From assembly GCA_003254905.1 (NCBI GenBank), contig QANU01073111.1:1034774-1098773 (forward strand): a stretch of 64,000 nucleotides of DNA, in the 5' to 3' direction. The notes beneath the pieces were generated by a model, which was given only the letters and a program-made list of their open reading frames with translations, was not told where the DNA came from and did no database searches. This document shows, in pieces, positions 35,837-49,100 of this stretch. The position numbers were made by a program, and so were the translations under genes. The stretch is from Nissolia schottii. Its lineage: Eukaryota > Streptophyta > Magnoliopsida > Fabales > Fabaceae. How positions within the stretch are numbered: the first letter of the stretch is position 1; each line of letters starts with the position of its first letter.

Positions 35837-38800
35837 CTACTGCTTGCTGCTCAATTCAGGGGCTTCCTTAATGCTCATCTCCACCATCTCCAAACCTTCA
35901 TCCTCTGTTGCTATTGTGGACTGTGAATCAACCCCTGACCCTGCCTGGATTTCCTTGAACATCGCCATCACCTGGATCATCGTCGGCCGCCGCCATGGCC
36001 TGTCGTCTAAACAAGCACAAGCAACCTTCAAGTGCTGCAGGAGCTCTATTTCTAGGCTAGGCTCTTCCTTCATCAGTTCAGGATCAAAGACATCGCTTAT
36101 CTTGAGCTTGGCATGCTGTTTAACCCACCCAACAAGATTGTTATCACCGAAATCAGCCGAATCGGTTGGCCTCTTCCCTGTTAATAGCTCCAATAAAACC
36201 ACGCCGTAACTATACACATCACCTTTGGTGGAGCACCTAAAGCTCTGGTAGTACTCAGGAGGCACATACCCTGGGGTTCCTGCCAATGTGCTCACACTCA
36301 AATGTGTATCCATTGCACTCATGAGCCTAGCCATTCCGAAATCTGAGACTCTAGCTTCCAAATTCTCATCAAGCAACACATTGCTCGATTTCATGTCCCT
36401 GTGGATGATATGGGGGATGCAATTGTGGTGAAGGAAAGCCAGACCCCTGGCGGCCCCGATTGCGATCTTCCTCCTCACCGCCCAATTCAGCTTGATCCCT
36501 GCTTTCTTCGGATCGTGCAGAACATCTTCAAGGCTTCCGAATTTCATGTACTCATACACCAAGAGCCTTTCGTCTCCAACCTTGCAGTATCCCAAAAGGG
36601 GAACTAGGTTCCTGTGCTTGATTTTCCCAATGGTTTCCATTTCAGCAGTGAATTCTCTGTCACCTTGCCCGCTCACATGTATCAGTTTCTTGATGGCCAC
36701 CACACTACCGTCCTTCAGTTGAGCCTTGTACACGTCGCCAAACCCACCAGAGCCGATTAGGCTGTCATTGTGAAATCCATTGGTGGCTTCCAGAAGATCC
36801 GCGAAGGTGAGCTTCCTGAGTGGCTTCTCGAACGTGGCCAGGTTTATGCTGAGGGCTTCGCGGGCGCTGGTCAGTTTCCAGCCCCCGTTGGCCGTGCCTG
36901 AATTGGAATTGCCTTCCACATAGGCCTCGAGCGCGGCTTCCTTCTTCCTCCTCCTCTTTCTGGTCTCAATGGCAATGATCATCAAGCCGAAGATGCAGAA
37001 CAGCGAGAAGAGCAAACCCATGGCAACACTCCCTGCAAGAGAAGCCTGCCTCCTGTTATTAGACTTGTGATTCTGGACATCGCCGGCTCCGGATCCTGCC
37101 CCACAAGGCGAAAGAGGGACTCCACACAGGCCGGCATTGTTCTGAAACCTGTTCGCCGGAAAAGTATCAAACTGACCGGATTCCGGAATCATCCCGGACA
37201 ACAAGTTGTTGGAGAGATCAATTTCAGTGAGCAGAGAAAGCCCCGTCAGACTCTGCGGAATCTGCCCCTCGAGCCTATTGCTAGAGAGGTCAAGAATGTT
37301 AAGATTCTTCATGCTGCCAAGCTCTTGGGGGATCTTACCAGATATATTGTTGTGGCCCAGATTGAGAATGTAGAGATAGTACATTGCCCCAATTTCCTTC
37401 GGAATGGTACCAGAGAGCATGTTGTGCGAGATATCAAGAAAGATCATGGAGCCGTTGTGGTTAAACGTTGGCTGGAGCTTACCTCCGTAGACCCTGGTGA
37501 AGTTGCAGGGGTTCCTGGTGGAAATCCTGTTGAGCTGGTTCACGCTGATCCCCGCGAACTCCAGCAAGTTCCCCGCACCGTGGCACTCCTTGCTCCCGTC
37601 GTTCTTGATGTACACGTATGTCTTCCCGCTGATGAAATTCACCGCGATCTTCCCCGACTGCTTGAACAGCTCCGGCGGAATGGGCCCGGTGAGCATGTTG
37701 GTGTTGAGATCGAGCCAAATCAGGCTGTTGCAATCGCCGAGCTCGCGGGGAATTGTGCCCGTGAACGAGTTATTGCTGAGCTTCAGAATCGCGAGATTCG
37801 AGAGCTTCCCAATCCAAGGGGGAATTTCTCCCGTGAGCCTGTTGTTGGAGAGGGAGATCCAGTTCAGTCCGGTGCAGTTGCTCAAACCGGAAGGGATGGT
37901 GCCGTTGAGTTCGTTGAAGTCGAGGATCAAATTCTGGAGGGTCCTGATGTGGCCAAGCTCCTGGGGAATCTGGCCGCTGAGCTGGTTGAGCCAGAGGATG
38001 AGGTCGCGGAGGTTGGCGAGCGAGCCCAAGCTGGGAGGGATTTCGCCGGCGAGGTAGTTGAAGCTCAAGTCCAGGGCCACGAGCTTGGTACAGTTGCTGA
38101 GCGTGGACGGAATGGAACCCGTGAAGCGGTTATTCTGAAGGTACAGTTCCTTCAATCGATTAACAGGATCCTGACAGAGCCCCTTAGGGATTGAACCGGA
38201 GAGGTTGTTGGAGCTCAGATCCAGCGACTCCAAACCCACCAACCTCGACACCGACTCCGGGATTGAACCCACGAACTGGTTGAAGGAGAGTGCCAGCTGC
38301 TTCAGGCTCTTCATTTGGACGAAAATCTCGATCGGCAGCTCTCGCGTGAACCTGTTGCTCGATATATCCAACGACTCCAGAGTTGAGCAGGAGGACAACT
38401 CGTCGGGGACGGGTCCCGTGAGGTTGTTCGAGGAGAGATCGAGTTCCACCAGGCTCGGGCACAGCTCGGTCAGGCTCCCCGGAATCTGCCCGATGAAGTG
38501 GTTGCCCGAGAGGTACACGAGCTGGAGGGAACCGGAGGGGAGGGATGGAACCGGACCGGTGAACTGGTTGCCGGACACGTTGAGGTAGAGGAGGCTCTTG
38601 CAGGGGGACACGGTGCGGGTAATGTCGCCGAAGTACTTGTTGGCAGAGAGGTCGAGGTGCTCCAGGGAGGAGCACTCGCCTAAGGAGGGAATGGCGACGC
38701 TGAAGTTGTTCGACGAGAGGTCTAAATGCTGGAGGTTTCCGCAACCGGAGAAATCGGTTTCGCCGGTGAGTTTGTTGCCCTTCAGGGCGAGGTGGCGGAG

Positions 38801-39406
38801 GCCGTCACAGCCGGCGGAGAGGATCCAGTGGAGAAGGTTGGGGCCGGTGATTTTGTTGTACGAGAGGTCGAGGGTGTTGGTGCGGAGGGTCCAGGAAGGG
38901 GGGGCGGAGTTGGGTGGGAATTCGAGGAGGTTGCCGGAGAGGTTGAGGGATTGGAGGGCGGAGCAGGAGGACAGAAACGACATGTCGTTTAGGGACCCGG
39001 AGATTGCGTTTTGGGATAGATCTAGGGTGGTTAGCGATGCGGCGCAGTTTGGGGTGGAGGGAATGGGGCCGGTGAGGTTGGTGTTTCGGAGGGAGAGGAG
39101 CTGGAGGTGGTCGAGGTCGAGGAGGTGGGTGGCGACGGCGGTGAGGTTGGTGGTGAGAGGGATGGAGGTGAGGTTTATGGAGGCCACTTGGTTCTTGGTG
39201 GTGCAGGTGACGCCGGTGAATGAGCACGGGTTCTGGTTCGGTAGCCAGTTCGGGAGCAGGTTCGGGTTCGGGAGGGTGGCTTTGAAGTTGACCAGCTGCT
39301 GGGTTGGGTCTCTGGAGGGAGACGACGAAGCTGAAGCTGAAGCTGCTGCTAGAAGGGAGAAGAAGAACAAGAGCAAGAGAGTGCTGTGGCTGTGTTTGGG
39401 TTTCAT
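35837..39406 (-). CDS. BRI1: Brassinosteroid receptor kinase BRI1, intronless
   Basis: A single uninterrupted frame of 1189 residues (Arabidopsis BRI1 has 1196). Order: signal peptide (about 1-26); N-terminal cysteine pair C61/C68; about 24 leucine-rich repeats; the island domain near residues 585-655 with [12 protein letters not shown] and STRNPCNFT, which binds the steroid; a second cysteine pair in [11 protein letters not shown]; a transmembrane helix near 788-812 ([20 protein letters not shown]) followed by basic TRKRRRKK; and a Ser/Thr kinase domain about 872-1145. The kinase has [20 protein letters not shown] (about 1000), DFG (about 1021) and [11 protein letters not shown]. All key residues are present, so it looks active. 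BRI1 sits in the plasma membrane, binds brassinolide with the co-receptor BAK1 and relieves BIN2 control of BES1/BZR1. The presence of the island in this position and the near identity of the kinase to BRI1 favour BRI1 over BRL1/BRL3. The intronless structure is normal for the gene. Confidence 0.97.
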   Translation of the reverse strand: MKPKHSHSTLLLLFFFSLLAAASASASSSPSRDPTQQLVNFKATLPNPNLLPNWLPNQNPCSFTGVTCTTKNQVASINLTSIPLTTNLTAVATHLLDLDHLQLLSLRNTNLTGPIPSTPNCAASLTTLDLSQNAISGSLNDMSFLSSCSALQSLNLSGNLLEFPPNSAPPSWTLRTNTLDLSYNKITGPNLLHWILSAGCDGLRHLALKGNKLTGETDFSGCGNLQHLDLSSNNFSVAIPSLGECSSLEHLDLSANKYFGDITRTVSPCKSLLYLNVSGNQFTGPVPSLPSGSLQLVYLSGNHFIGQIPGSLTELCPSLVELDLSSNNLTGPVPDELSSCSTLESLDISSNRFTRELPIEIFVQMKSLKQLALSFNQFVGSIPESVSRLVGLESLDLSSNNLSGSIPKGLCQDPVNRLKELYLQNNRFTGSIPSTLSNCTKLVALDLSFNYLAGEIPPSLGSLANLRDLILWLNQLSGQIPQELGHIRTLQNLILDFNELNGTIPSGLSNCTGLNWISLSNNRLTGEIPPWIGKLSNLAILKLSNNSFTGTIPRELGDCNSLIWLDLNTNMLTGPIPPELFKQSGKIAVNFISGKTYVYIKNDGSKECHGAGNLLEFAGISVNQLNRISTRNPCNFTRVYGGKLQPTFNHNGSMIFLDISHNMLSGTIPKEIGAMYYLYILNLGHNNISGKIPQELGSMKNLNILDLSSNRLEGQIPQSLTGLSLLTEIDLSNNLLSGMIPESGQFDTFPANRFQNNAGLCGVPLSPCGAGSGAGDVQNHKSNNRRQASLAGSVAMGLLFSLFCIFGLMIIAIETRKRRRKKEAALEAYVEGNSNSGTANGGWKLTSAREALSINLATFEKPLRKLTFADLLEATNGFHNDSLIGSGGFGDVYKAQLKDGSVVAIKKLIHVSGQGDREFTAEMETIGKIKHRNLVPLLGYCKVGDERLLVYEYMKFGSLEDVLHDPKKAGIKLNWAVRRKIAIGAARGLAFLHHNCIPHIIHRDMKSSNVLLDENLEARVSDFGMARLMSAMDTHLSVSTLAGTPGYVPPEYYQSFRCSTKGDVYSYGVVLLELLTGKRPTDSADFGDNNLVGWVKQHAKLKISDVFDPELMKEEPSLEIELLQHLKVACACLDDRPWRRPTMIQVMAMFKEIQAGSGVDSQSTIATEDEGLEMVEMSIKEAPELSSKQ

Positions 39407-39493
39407 TTTTGTTGAGCTTAATCAGGAAAATGGAATAAACAAGAGAAGGAGAGAGGGGGGTCTGTGGTTGAGAGAGGGTAGCTTAGCTGTGTT

Positions 39494-39514
39494 TCAGGGT
39501 ATGAGCTCTGCCAT
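39494..39514 (-). promoter_or_regulatory. Short upstream ORF in the BRI1 leader (MAELIP)
   Basis: On the minus strand ATG at 39514 opens six codons (MAELIP) followed by TGA at 39496-39494, 88 bases upstream of the BRI1 start codon. It lies downstream of the likely TATA box, so it should be in the transcript. Such an ORF can lower translation of the main frame; function here is inferred. Confidence 0.5.
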
Positions 39515-39613
39515 TAGAGACAGAGAGAGCTCAGAAGCTCTGGGTTACAGAGAGAGTGATTTGAGAGAAAGATTAGAGAGAGTCCAAAGTCGGAGTAAGG
39601 AAGGAGAGAAGGG

Positions 39614-39622
39614 TATTTATCA
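39614..39622 (-). promoter_or_regulatory. Likely TATA box of BRI1
   Basis: GATAAATAC on the minus strand stands about 210 bases upstream of the start codon. A start site about 30 bases downstream would give a leader of about 175-180 bases, CT-rich on the minus strand, as in many plant receptor kinases. Confidence 0.5.
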
Positions 39623-39642
39623 AGGAGTGGACACAGCTGTTG

Positions 39643-39659
39643 GTCACATGCCATGTGAC
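39643..39659. promoter_or_regulatory. Palindromic double E-box upstream of BRI1
   Basis: GTCACATGCCATGTGAC is a perfect inverted repeat with one central base. Each arm contains an E-box (CACATG, CATGTG) of the CANNTG class bound by bHLH and BES1/BZR1-type factors. It lies about 20 bases upstream of the likely TATA box. Confidence 0.55.
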
Positions 39660-39699
39660 ACTCTCGCCTTCGCCTAATCAAAATACTAGTATACTATTG

Positions 39700-40390
39700 C
39701 TATTAGCAGTGCTGCTCCTATTTTTATATCCCAACCCTCTCGTGTCTTCTTCCACTCCCCCACTCTCAAATCTCTATACCATCCCATCCACCCCTTTTTA
39801 TCATTAATTTATTAATACTGATAAGTAATATTATCTTCTCCTGCTTAATGACTCTAAAATCACTTGGCTTGCTTATAACGGGTAAATAAAACTGTACTAG
39901 TAATTGACAAACTAGACACGCGCATTTAATTTCTACAACACAAGCGTGCGATGCCGCGTTCGAACTAGCCAACTAGGTAAGCATATTGTCAAGTCCGTTC
40001 ATTATCATTAATCTCTTATCTGTATCAATATATTCGTCCACTTTTTTTAAAAATATAAAACGGGTGAATTAAGAAAATTTATATAGTGAAAGATATAAGC
40101 AAATTTAGTTTTGCCATAAGACTAATTTGGGTGAATTAAGAAAATTTATATAGTGAAAGATATAAGCAAATTTAGTTTTGACATAAGACTAATTTGGTAA
40201 AATTAGTTTAACTTTTATTATTATCAAAATCATTTAATAAAATTTTTAATATATATATATATATATACACACATGTGTGTGTTAATCCTAAAATAAGTAA
40301 CAGATATTTTTTCATTTATTTATTGAATTATATAATTTGTTTTTATCAATAAGGAGAAAAAAAAAGGGTATTAACCAATATAAACTTTAG
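39700..40390. other. Distal BRI1 promoter spacer with a 67-bp tandem duplication
   Basis: No gene seen. GGGTGAATTAAGAAAATTT starts at 40062 and again at 40129; the two 67-bp copies (40062-40128, 40129-40195) differ at about one base, so the duplication is recent. A (TA)n(CA)n tract follows near 40250-40281. Confidence 0.6.
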
Positions 40391-43300
40391 GAGGTTAGAA
40401 AAAAAATTATTGTATAAATAATTTCATATGATAGATTATGTTTTGTCTGAAAAAATTATTAGTTTTTATGAACGCACTATAGTAAATAAAACAAAATAAA
40501 TTAACAAAGATGCACGTGTTATGAGAATTAATGTTCATGGAAATTGAATCATCCAATGCAGTGAAGCAACTATATGTGCGCCATCTTGTAGTTATTTGTG
40601 TTCAAACGTTTATAAGGTTATAATGAAAAATAACCATATTGGCCTTTCAATGTTTACGAAAAAGGATACACGAAAAATAGTCATTTAAGAGGAAATGCGA
40701 TAAGCTTTTATACGAGGAAGATGTCATACATACAGAAGTTATTTACAAAAAAAGAAGAAAAAAAACATGGGCTGGGATTAACGTTTAATGGTTTTAGATG
40801 CCGGACATGAATGATAACCAAAACAAATACAATAAGAGGTTTGCCTAGAACACATGGTTAGTGATGCAACATACTTAAGGATATGAGAGGATTCAAAACC
40901 AACACACGCGCACGTGAGTAACAAGAAGGTTACTGATTCATCATCAACGCCGAGATGATGCTCACTTTTGAAATTGGACAACCTTAAAGCCCATTAAATT
41001 ACATATGACTACTAACAATTTTCAACATTTTCATTGGACATGATCCCTATTACAATTAAATGACATTGAAGCTAAACATTCGTCAGAAGAAAAGATTTAG
41101 ATAAACATGAGAGAATATAGTCCTATTAGTCTTGAATGATTACAAACAAAAAAATGACATGAAACTTTGAATTTAATTTAAGACAATATGTGACAGACTC
41201 CTTGATATAGAAGAAACAAAATTGCAGAATTATTTATAAGGAAAGATGCTATAAGAAACTCAAGAAAAATTGAACAAAAACTACTAAAGACTAATATATG
41301 GATGATATTTTGATAGATCATTAATTGATAACAACAAAAAAATGAGTTTCCAAGTAAAATTGGAATACTTGTTATATTGGGTTAGTTATTTGGACCAATA
41401 ACTCAACTCATGTCATCAATGGGCCGGTTGAACTCCCGTAGATTGAGTCCTATTACTCAAGCTGAACATGCTAGCCCCAACTCCCATGGACCTTAAGGGT
41501 CTCTGGTCAAGCGACACGAGTAGGACCTAAAATGTTACTTAAGTCACTGCCATGTTAGTCCATGACGTTGGATCATGATAATAATCCCAGGTAACCACCT
41601 TCCTGCAGATTTGAACAAGGGACCGTGGTTAGAAAAAACTTCTTGTATAAATATGTAGTTTTGTCTAAAAAAGACTTAATAGTTTTGATAAACACACTTG
41701 TAAATTAAAGTCCATCGAAATTGCATCATCCAATAGAGTGAAACAACTATGTCTGCGTCATCTTGTAGTTATTCGTTTTCAATCATTTATATGATTGCAA
41801 TGAAAAATAACTATATATTGGCCCTTCAATGTTTGTGAAAAAGGATACACAAGAAACAACATTCATTTTAGGGGAAGTGTGATAAGGTTTTATAGAGGAA
41901 GAAGCCATACATAAATAAATTATTTGCAAGAAAAAAAAAACATGGGGCGGGATTGACGTTTAATGGTTTTAGATACGTTGTTTGTAGGATAAGAATGATA
42001 ACTGAAACAAATATGACGAGGTTTAAATGGAGGAAGTGGTTAGTGATGCAACATACTTAAGAATGTGAGAGGATTCGAAACCAACACGCAAGTACAACGT
42101 GAATAGCAAGAAGGTTATCGATTGATCAACAATACCGAGATTAATGCTGACTTTTAAAATTGGACAACCTTAAAGCCCATTAAGTTAAAAACGAATGCTA
42201 ACAATTTTCAACATTTTCATTGGCCATAATCCCTAAAGCCCATTGAAATAAACAACATTGAAGTTAAACATACATCGAAAAAGATTGAGATGAAAACGAG
42301 AGAATATAGTCAATGCCTTGAATGATTACAAACAAAAAATCACATGAAACTTTGAAATTAATTTCATAGAAGATGTGGTAGATTCCCCTGCAAAGGAAGA
42401 AACCAAAAATGAAGAATTATTTATAAGGAAAGATGCTACAAGAAACTCACAGAAAATTGAACAAACACTACTAAAAACTTATATGGATGATTCTTTTGAT
42501 AGATCATTAATTGATAATAACAAAAAAACGAGTTTCCAAATAAAATTGGAATACTTGTTATATTGGACCTGTTATTTGGATCAATAACTTAACTCATGTC
42601 ATCGATAGGTCAGCTGAACTCCCATAGATTGAATCCTATTACTCAAGCTGAACAGGCCAACCCTAGGTCGCGTGGACCTTAAGGATCTCGGGTCAAGAAA
42701 CCTGAGTAGGACCCAAAATGTTACTTAAGTCATTTCCATGTCAATCCATGATGTTGGATCATGATAACAAGCCCTTGTAACCACCTCCTTGAATATTTGA
42801 ATGAGGGAGCGTGGTTAGAAAAAAAAACTTCTTGTATAAACAATTTCATATGTTAGGTTATGCTTTGTCTAAAAAGAAACTAATAGTTTTGATGAACTCA
42901 CTTGTAAATAAAACAAAATAAGTTAACGAAAATGCACATGTTATGAGAATTAAAGTCCACTGAAATTGAATCATTCAATCGAGTTAAGCAACTATATGTG
43001 CATCATCTTGTAGTTATTCATGTTCAACCATTTATATGATTGCAATGAAAAATTACTATATATTGATCCTTCAATGCTTGTGAAAAAAGGATACACAAGA
43101 AAGAGGTAGTGTGATAAGTTATAAATGAGGAAGAAGCCACACATAGATAAATTATTTGAAGGAAAAACCATGGGTCGAGATTGACATTTAATGGTTTTAG
43201 ATACATTGTTTGTAAGATATGGATGATAACTGAAACAAATACGACAAGAGGTTTACCTGGAGCAAGTGGTTAGTGATGCAATATACCTAAGGATGTGAGA

Positions 43301-46110
43301 GGATTTGGAATCAATGCGCAAGTACAACATGAATAGCAAGAAGGTTACTGATTCACCAACAATGCCAAGATTGATGCTGGCTTCCAAAATTGGACAACCT
43401 TAAAGCCCATTAAATTACAAGCGAACACTAACAATTTTCAATATTTTCATTGGACATGATCCCTAAAACATACGTTGGAAAAGATTGAGATGAACACGAG
43501 ATTAGAATATAGTCCCATCGGCCTTGAACGATTGCAAACAAAAAATCACATGAAACTCTGAATTTAATTTCAGAGAAGATGTGATAGATTCCCCTGCTAA
43601 GGAAGAAACAAAAAAATGAATAATTATTTATAAGAAAAGATGTTGCAAGAAACTCATGAAAAATTAAACAAAAACTACTAAAGACTAATATATGGATGAT
43701 TTTTTGATAGACCATTAATTGATAATAACAAAAAACAATGAGCTTCCAAATAAAATTGGAATACTTGTTATATTGGGCCAGTTATTTGGATCGATAACTT
43801 GAGTCATGTCATCGATGGGCCAACCGAACTCCCATAGATTGGGTCCTATTACTCGAGATGAATAGGCCAGTCCCAGCTCGCATGAACCTTAATGCCGAAA
43901 TTGATGCTGACTTTTGAAATTGGACAACCTTAAAGCTAGGGATGGAAACAGGTTAGGTCAGGCTAGGCCAAGTCCTTAACATGCCGGGCATGTCTTATTA
44001 GTTTTTGGCTTGAGCCTGGCCTGTTAACTATCAAAAGCTATTTTTTTTAGCCTGGTTTGGCCTATTTGGGAGGCATGACCTAGCTTGGAGTTTGATGATG
44101 CGGCCTGTTATTGTGGCCTGATAATGCGGCTTGTTACTGTGACCTATTACAAAATCAATAACACAACATGCAATAATAATAATCAACCATCTTTTAGGAT
44201 CTAAACCCGAAACATACAAAACCAATAATATCCAAATACCTTTTAGAGTCTAAGCCCAAAACATTACCTAAATTATATTAATAAATATGATTGCATAAAA
44301 TATTAAAAAAGTGATATTAGTATAGTGGTTAAGGCATTGTCTTGATATAGTGATTGTCACTAACAGGCTAGGCCATAGGCCCTGACAAGTCGTATGACTT
44401 GTTCCCACCCCTGCTTAAAGCCTATTAAATTATAAATGACTGCTAACAATTTTTTAACATTTTAATTGGACATGATCCTATAAATCTCATTACAAATAAA
44501 TGACATTGAAGTTAAATATTCGTCAAAAAAGATTGAGATGAGCATGAGATAATATAGTCCTATTGGTCTTGAATGATTTCAACCAAAAAATGACATGAAA
44601 CTTTGAATTTAATTTAAGAGAATATGTGATAGACGCACCTAATAAGGAAGAAACAAAAACGAAGAATTATTTATAAGGAAATATGATATAAGAAACTCAT
44701 AAAAATTTGAACTAATATATTGGTGATTTTTTGTTAGAACATTTATTGGAAACAATAAAAAAATTGAGTTCCCAAAGAAAGTTTGAATACTTATTGTATA
44801 GGGCTAGTTATCTGGACTGATAACTCGACTCATGATGTCAACGGGCCGACCGAACTTCTGTAGATTGGATCTTATTACGCAAGTTGAACAGGCTAGCCCC
44901 AACTTGGGTGGACCTTAAGGTCTCGGGTCAAGTGACCTGAGTAAGACCCAAAATGTTACTTAAGCCCTTGTCATGTTAGCCCATGACTTTGGATCATGAT
45001 GACAAGGCTTGCTAAGCACCTCCTCATATATTTGAATGAGGGAGCGTGATTATTTAGTTAGTTAAAAGAGGAACCACCCTCGAGATCCTCAAACGACAAC
45101 CAAGAAGAGCATGCCGGTTATTAAACTCTCATCCTAGTAGTAAGGTACGTTATCACTCTCATTTAACTTAATACATCTAAATTTGGTTCAGACTTAAGCA
45201 TTAGAATCCCTTGCAAGTCCGCCCCCTTGTGTCGCCCACTCAACGGAGGAGCTTAGACCAATAGAGGGAGAATGCAACTTCCAGCTAGCTCATACACCTA
45301 GTCCTAGATTGTCGAGTTGAAACAAATATGATAAGAGGTTTACATGGAACATGTGGTTTGTGATGCAACATACTTAAGGATATGAGAGGATCCGAAACCA
45401 ACACGAGCACAACATGAATAACAAGAAGGTTACTAATTCATTGACAATGTTGAGATTGATGCTAACTTTTGAAATTAGGCAACCTTAAAGCCCATTAAAT
45501 TACAAACGACTGCTGACAATTTTCAACAATTTCATTGGACATGGTCCCTTAATGCCCATCACAAATAAACGACATTGAAGTTAGACTTACGTCATAAAAG
45601 ATTGTGATGGACACGAGAGAATAGAGTTCTATTGGCCTTGAATGATTGAAAAATATTGAAACAATGAATTTTATTTTAGAGAATATGTGATAGGCTCCCC
45701 TAATAAGAAAGAAACAAAAAAAAAATTATTTATATGGAAAGACGCCAGAAGAACTCATGGAAAATTGAACAAAAATTATTGATGACTTATATATCTATGA
45801 ATTTTTGACAAAACATCTATTAATGACAACAAAATATTGAGTTTCCAAAGAAAATTGGAACACTTATTGTATTGGGCCAATTATTTGGACTGATAACTCG
45901 GCTCATGGCGTGAATGAACTAATCGAATTCCTATAGATTGTGTCCTATTTCTCAATTTGAACAGGCCAACCCCAGCTCACGTGGTCCGTAAGGGCCTTAG
46001 GTCAGGTGACCCAACTAGGACACTAACGTTACTTAATTAAGCTACTATTAGGCCAGCCTCTGTGACGTCGAATGCTTGATGATAAGACATGGTGACCACC
46101 TCCTTGCATA
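40391..46110. repeat. Degenerate tandem array of about 1.1-1.2-kb units
   Basis: The phrase ACCTTAAAGC recurs at 40981, 42167, 43397, 43927 and 45482, each time in the same longer context (TGACAATTTTCAACATTTTC-like text, then a GAAGAATTATTTATAAGGAAA block and a GGACCTTAAGG-containing block). Spacing is 1186 and 1230 bp for the first units; the third is cut short to about 530 bp, and the fourth is about 1070 bp once the hAT insertion is removed. Units also share TTAGAAAAAA-CTTGTATAAA at their start and GCAACTATATGTG-CATCTTGTAGTT. Copies differ often where one has CG and another TG or CA, as expected of methylated, silent repeats. A 70-codon open frame at 42375-42587 is not kept open in the other units. 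I recognise no protein family in the unit. Confidence 0.75.
43937..44413. mobile_element. Non-autonomous hAT-type transposon, 477 bp
   Basis: Ends are TAGGGATGGAAACAGGT on the left and, inverted on the right, CAGGGGTGGGAACAAGT, a typical plant hAT terminus. A perfect 8-bp target duplication CTTAAAGC flanks it (43929-43936 and 44414-44421), the length expected of hAT. The interrupted host sequence is the conserved ACCTTAAAGCCC phrase of the tandem array, so the insertion point can be read exactly. The interior has no transposase. Confidence 0.9.
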
Positions 46111-49100
46111 TTTAAACAAGAGTGTGATTAGTTAATGAGATCTTCATAAGGCAACCTAGAAGAGCGTGCGTGTTACCAAAATCTAACCTTAATAATATAT
46201 ATAAAATAGAAAGGGTCTCCACTTCGTTATCACTCTCATTCTCTGTAACATATAATAAAAGGACTTCATATTTTTCAAATTATCTCAATCACAACTTAAA
46301 CACGTAACAACGGTTGGGGTTAGTACTGCAAACCTTTTAATTACTGATTCTTAACCAGCTCCTAAATTAACTTATATTGCCATATAGTTTATTTATATTA
46401 ATGTGATTATACTGTAAATTATTAATTTCTCTGCCAACAATTATAAGCAATGCTCCTTGTTAATCCGTTACCATGAGTCCGTGACCTTTTCACTTTAGTC
46501 AACCCAAATCCAACGGTATTAATTATCACTTACAAAAGAGAAAAAAGGACGATGGGAAAGGGCACGTGTAGTAGCCGAAGTAGAGCAAGGAGGAGTGAAC
46601 GTAGCAAATTCCTGAAAGCAGTAGAGTGATCAGTTTTTACAGTTACTTGGATTTCTTCCCTCAGCAAAATGAAGAAGTGAATCTCTCTGCTAACGACAAC
46701 AAAATTTATCTCACACTTTACTTTCCACACTCGCGTCGCTCCCACACGCTCGTAGGGTTTCACTATCCTCACCCACCTCACTACTCACATCTCTGTCTTA
46801 CCGTTTTACTGTGTCAACCCACAACACTTGACCACCACGTACCACGTACACATTCCGTGCCACCTGGCACTCACCGAAAGTGACTAGTATTACTGTACGT
46901 GTCTTAAATTTGTTTACTATTTTCTTTTTCAAGATACTCAAAAATTTGACGTAAAAAATAATTATAATATAGTGGTAATATAATAATATAATAATTCATT
47001 AAAAGTTTGTTGTTTAATAAGGGTGACGTGGTGTCAGTTTGTCACCGTCTAATCTCTTCTCTCTTTCCTCCTCTCAGCAAAATTGAAACTACTTAAATTG
47101 TAAACAAAAAAATTTTACTCGCTTCCTAATAGAAGGGTCCCACACAAGTATGGGTTCACAAAAGTGGGGCCCATGTTGATGGTGGTTCTCGTCTGCATGA
47201 ATAAATGGGCACTGAAAATGGGGGCAAAAAGTTTGGTTAGTTTCATGAAAGAACAAAAGAAAACCGAATAGATAAAAATAATAATTTGAAATAGATATAC
47301 GAAGAACAAATAAAAAAATCATGTAAACATAAATTTAATATATTATTTTTAAATACATAAAACAAAAATAAATTTATTGAATTAAATTGAGAAACACTAA
47401 ATAAAATACACAAAAAAATAATAAAATTTACTTTTATTATATATTTTTTAAAATAATGTATTAAACTTACGAGTTATTTTGAGAAATTGACGATGAAGGT
47501 GATCATTATGATGTGGCGGGACCTCAAGCTGCGATCAACACGTGCTGCTGTCCAGTGTGCTGACGTGGTAACGGAACAGTGTCTATTCACCATCTGTTTG
47601 CTTTGACTGCTTGGTCACCGACACGTTGGCCAACTTGCCACTGTTGCTCTAAGCAGCATATAGCCACATTGCCTTTCACACGTACCTATTTTCCTTCTTT
47701 CGTACAGTGAAAAAATTAATTAAACGACAATACATTATATGTATAAATTTCGATGATGATATAAGAAATAAACGTTACAATAGTAGTAGTACTATTTTGA
47801 TGATATTTAATTTTAGTTGTGGTGTGTGTAAGGTAATGTATGGGTGTAGTAGCACCGGGCCAAATAAAGCGAGGGGGAAAAAGAAGAAAGGATCAATGAT
47901 CAAATTGAGAGATAGAGATAGAGATAGAGAGGACACCACACGTGCACAGGCACGCGCATAAAATAATTGAAGGGTTGGAGGGTCCTACTTTTGAAAGGAC
48001 TATGGTGGGTCCAATTTACCCTTGTGTGTTATTAGAAGTATAGTAAGTGCATCAAGTTAGCTAGGTGGGAAAGAACATTGAATTGAAGGAACGAAGGGGG
48101 TGGTGGGTGGGGTAATGGATTAAGGGCGTGCGCATCATATATAGGGTAGTGAGAGTGAGTGAGAGAGAGAGAAGGGTCTAAAGTCTTTAAAGTTAAATAA
48201 ATAAAAGGGGGATGTATGTTAATGAAAGTTCTATGATTATTATCTAGTAGTGCTTTTAGATATATAGGGGGGGGGGGGAGAATTGAAGGGCTTTGGTGTG
48301 TGTGGGTCTCACCCTCTTTTTGGTCTTTCTTCATCAAATTATAACAAGTACAAAAGAGAAATGAGAATGAAAATCAATGCCACACGAGAGCAAATGACCC
48401 TTTTGAGAGCGACCCTACCCAATTATTTTGGCAAAGAACAATGTAAATGCCAGAGAGAGGGAGATATGGCTTTTCACTTAACTTTAATTTGGTCACATTA
48501 ACAATCTAATATACTTTAATTAGCAATTATGATATGTGATTTAGAAACAATTGTGCGTGCGTTCCCTTTTTCTAGTTTTATTGTTGTAAGTTTTTCCTTA
48601 ATAGGTTTCGAAGTTGATCAAATTAATGTTTTTTTGGTCCCCAAGCTATAAGCTAAGCTAGGGAAGGGCCGAGTTAAAACATTTGCGACATACACAAATG
48701 ATAGGTGGCGTGACCGCATGAGTATATATATGTTATTGACTATCTTAATTATGGAAATTTCATCTTGTGTAATAATGTTGAATTTCCATATCCTGAAAAA
48801 GGGAAATATTCATTACAAATCTGAACACGTGATAATAAAATTATACAACTTTATCAAGTTGAAACTAATGAAAGATGTAGCCATAGGTGCATACTGCATA
48901 GACACAAATAACAAATGTACAATATAATAATTTTATAATTAAGATCGTCTTACTCTTATTTTCCCACCGAATTGTTAGGCCAGGATGGCTTGGTCACTAT
49001 TACACCGATAAATTCAATAAAGTGGGACCTTGTAGCAGCTGTATTAGAACCTAACTTTTATCATTTTATGAGCAAATTTCTCTTTATCATCAATCTCTCT

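Noticed and set aside
37067-38194. A 375-codon open frame antisense to BRI1
   Set aside because: It mirrors the leucine-rich repeat codons of BRI1, has no domain of its own and is explained by codon bias in the repeats. The same holds for other antisense frames over 35.8-39.4 kb.
42375-42587. 70-codon frame as a gene within the tandem array
   Set aside because: The homologous stretches in other units are not open, so it is a chance frame in a repeat.
48278-48300. ATTGAAGGGCTTT, similar to part of miR159
   Set aside because: The match is too short and no precursor hairpin with a paired star arm is seen.
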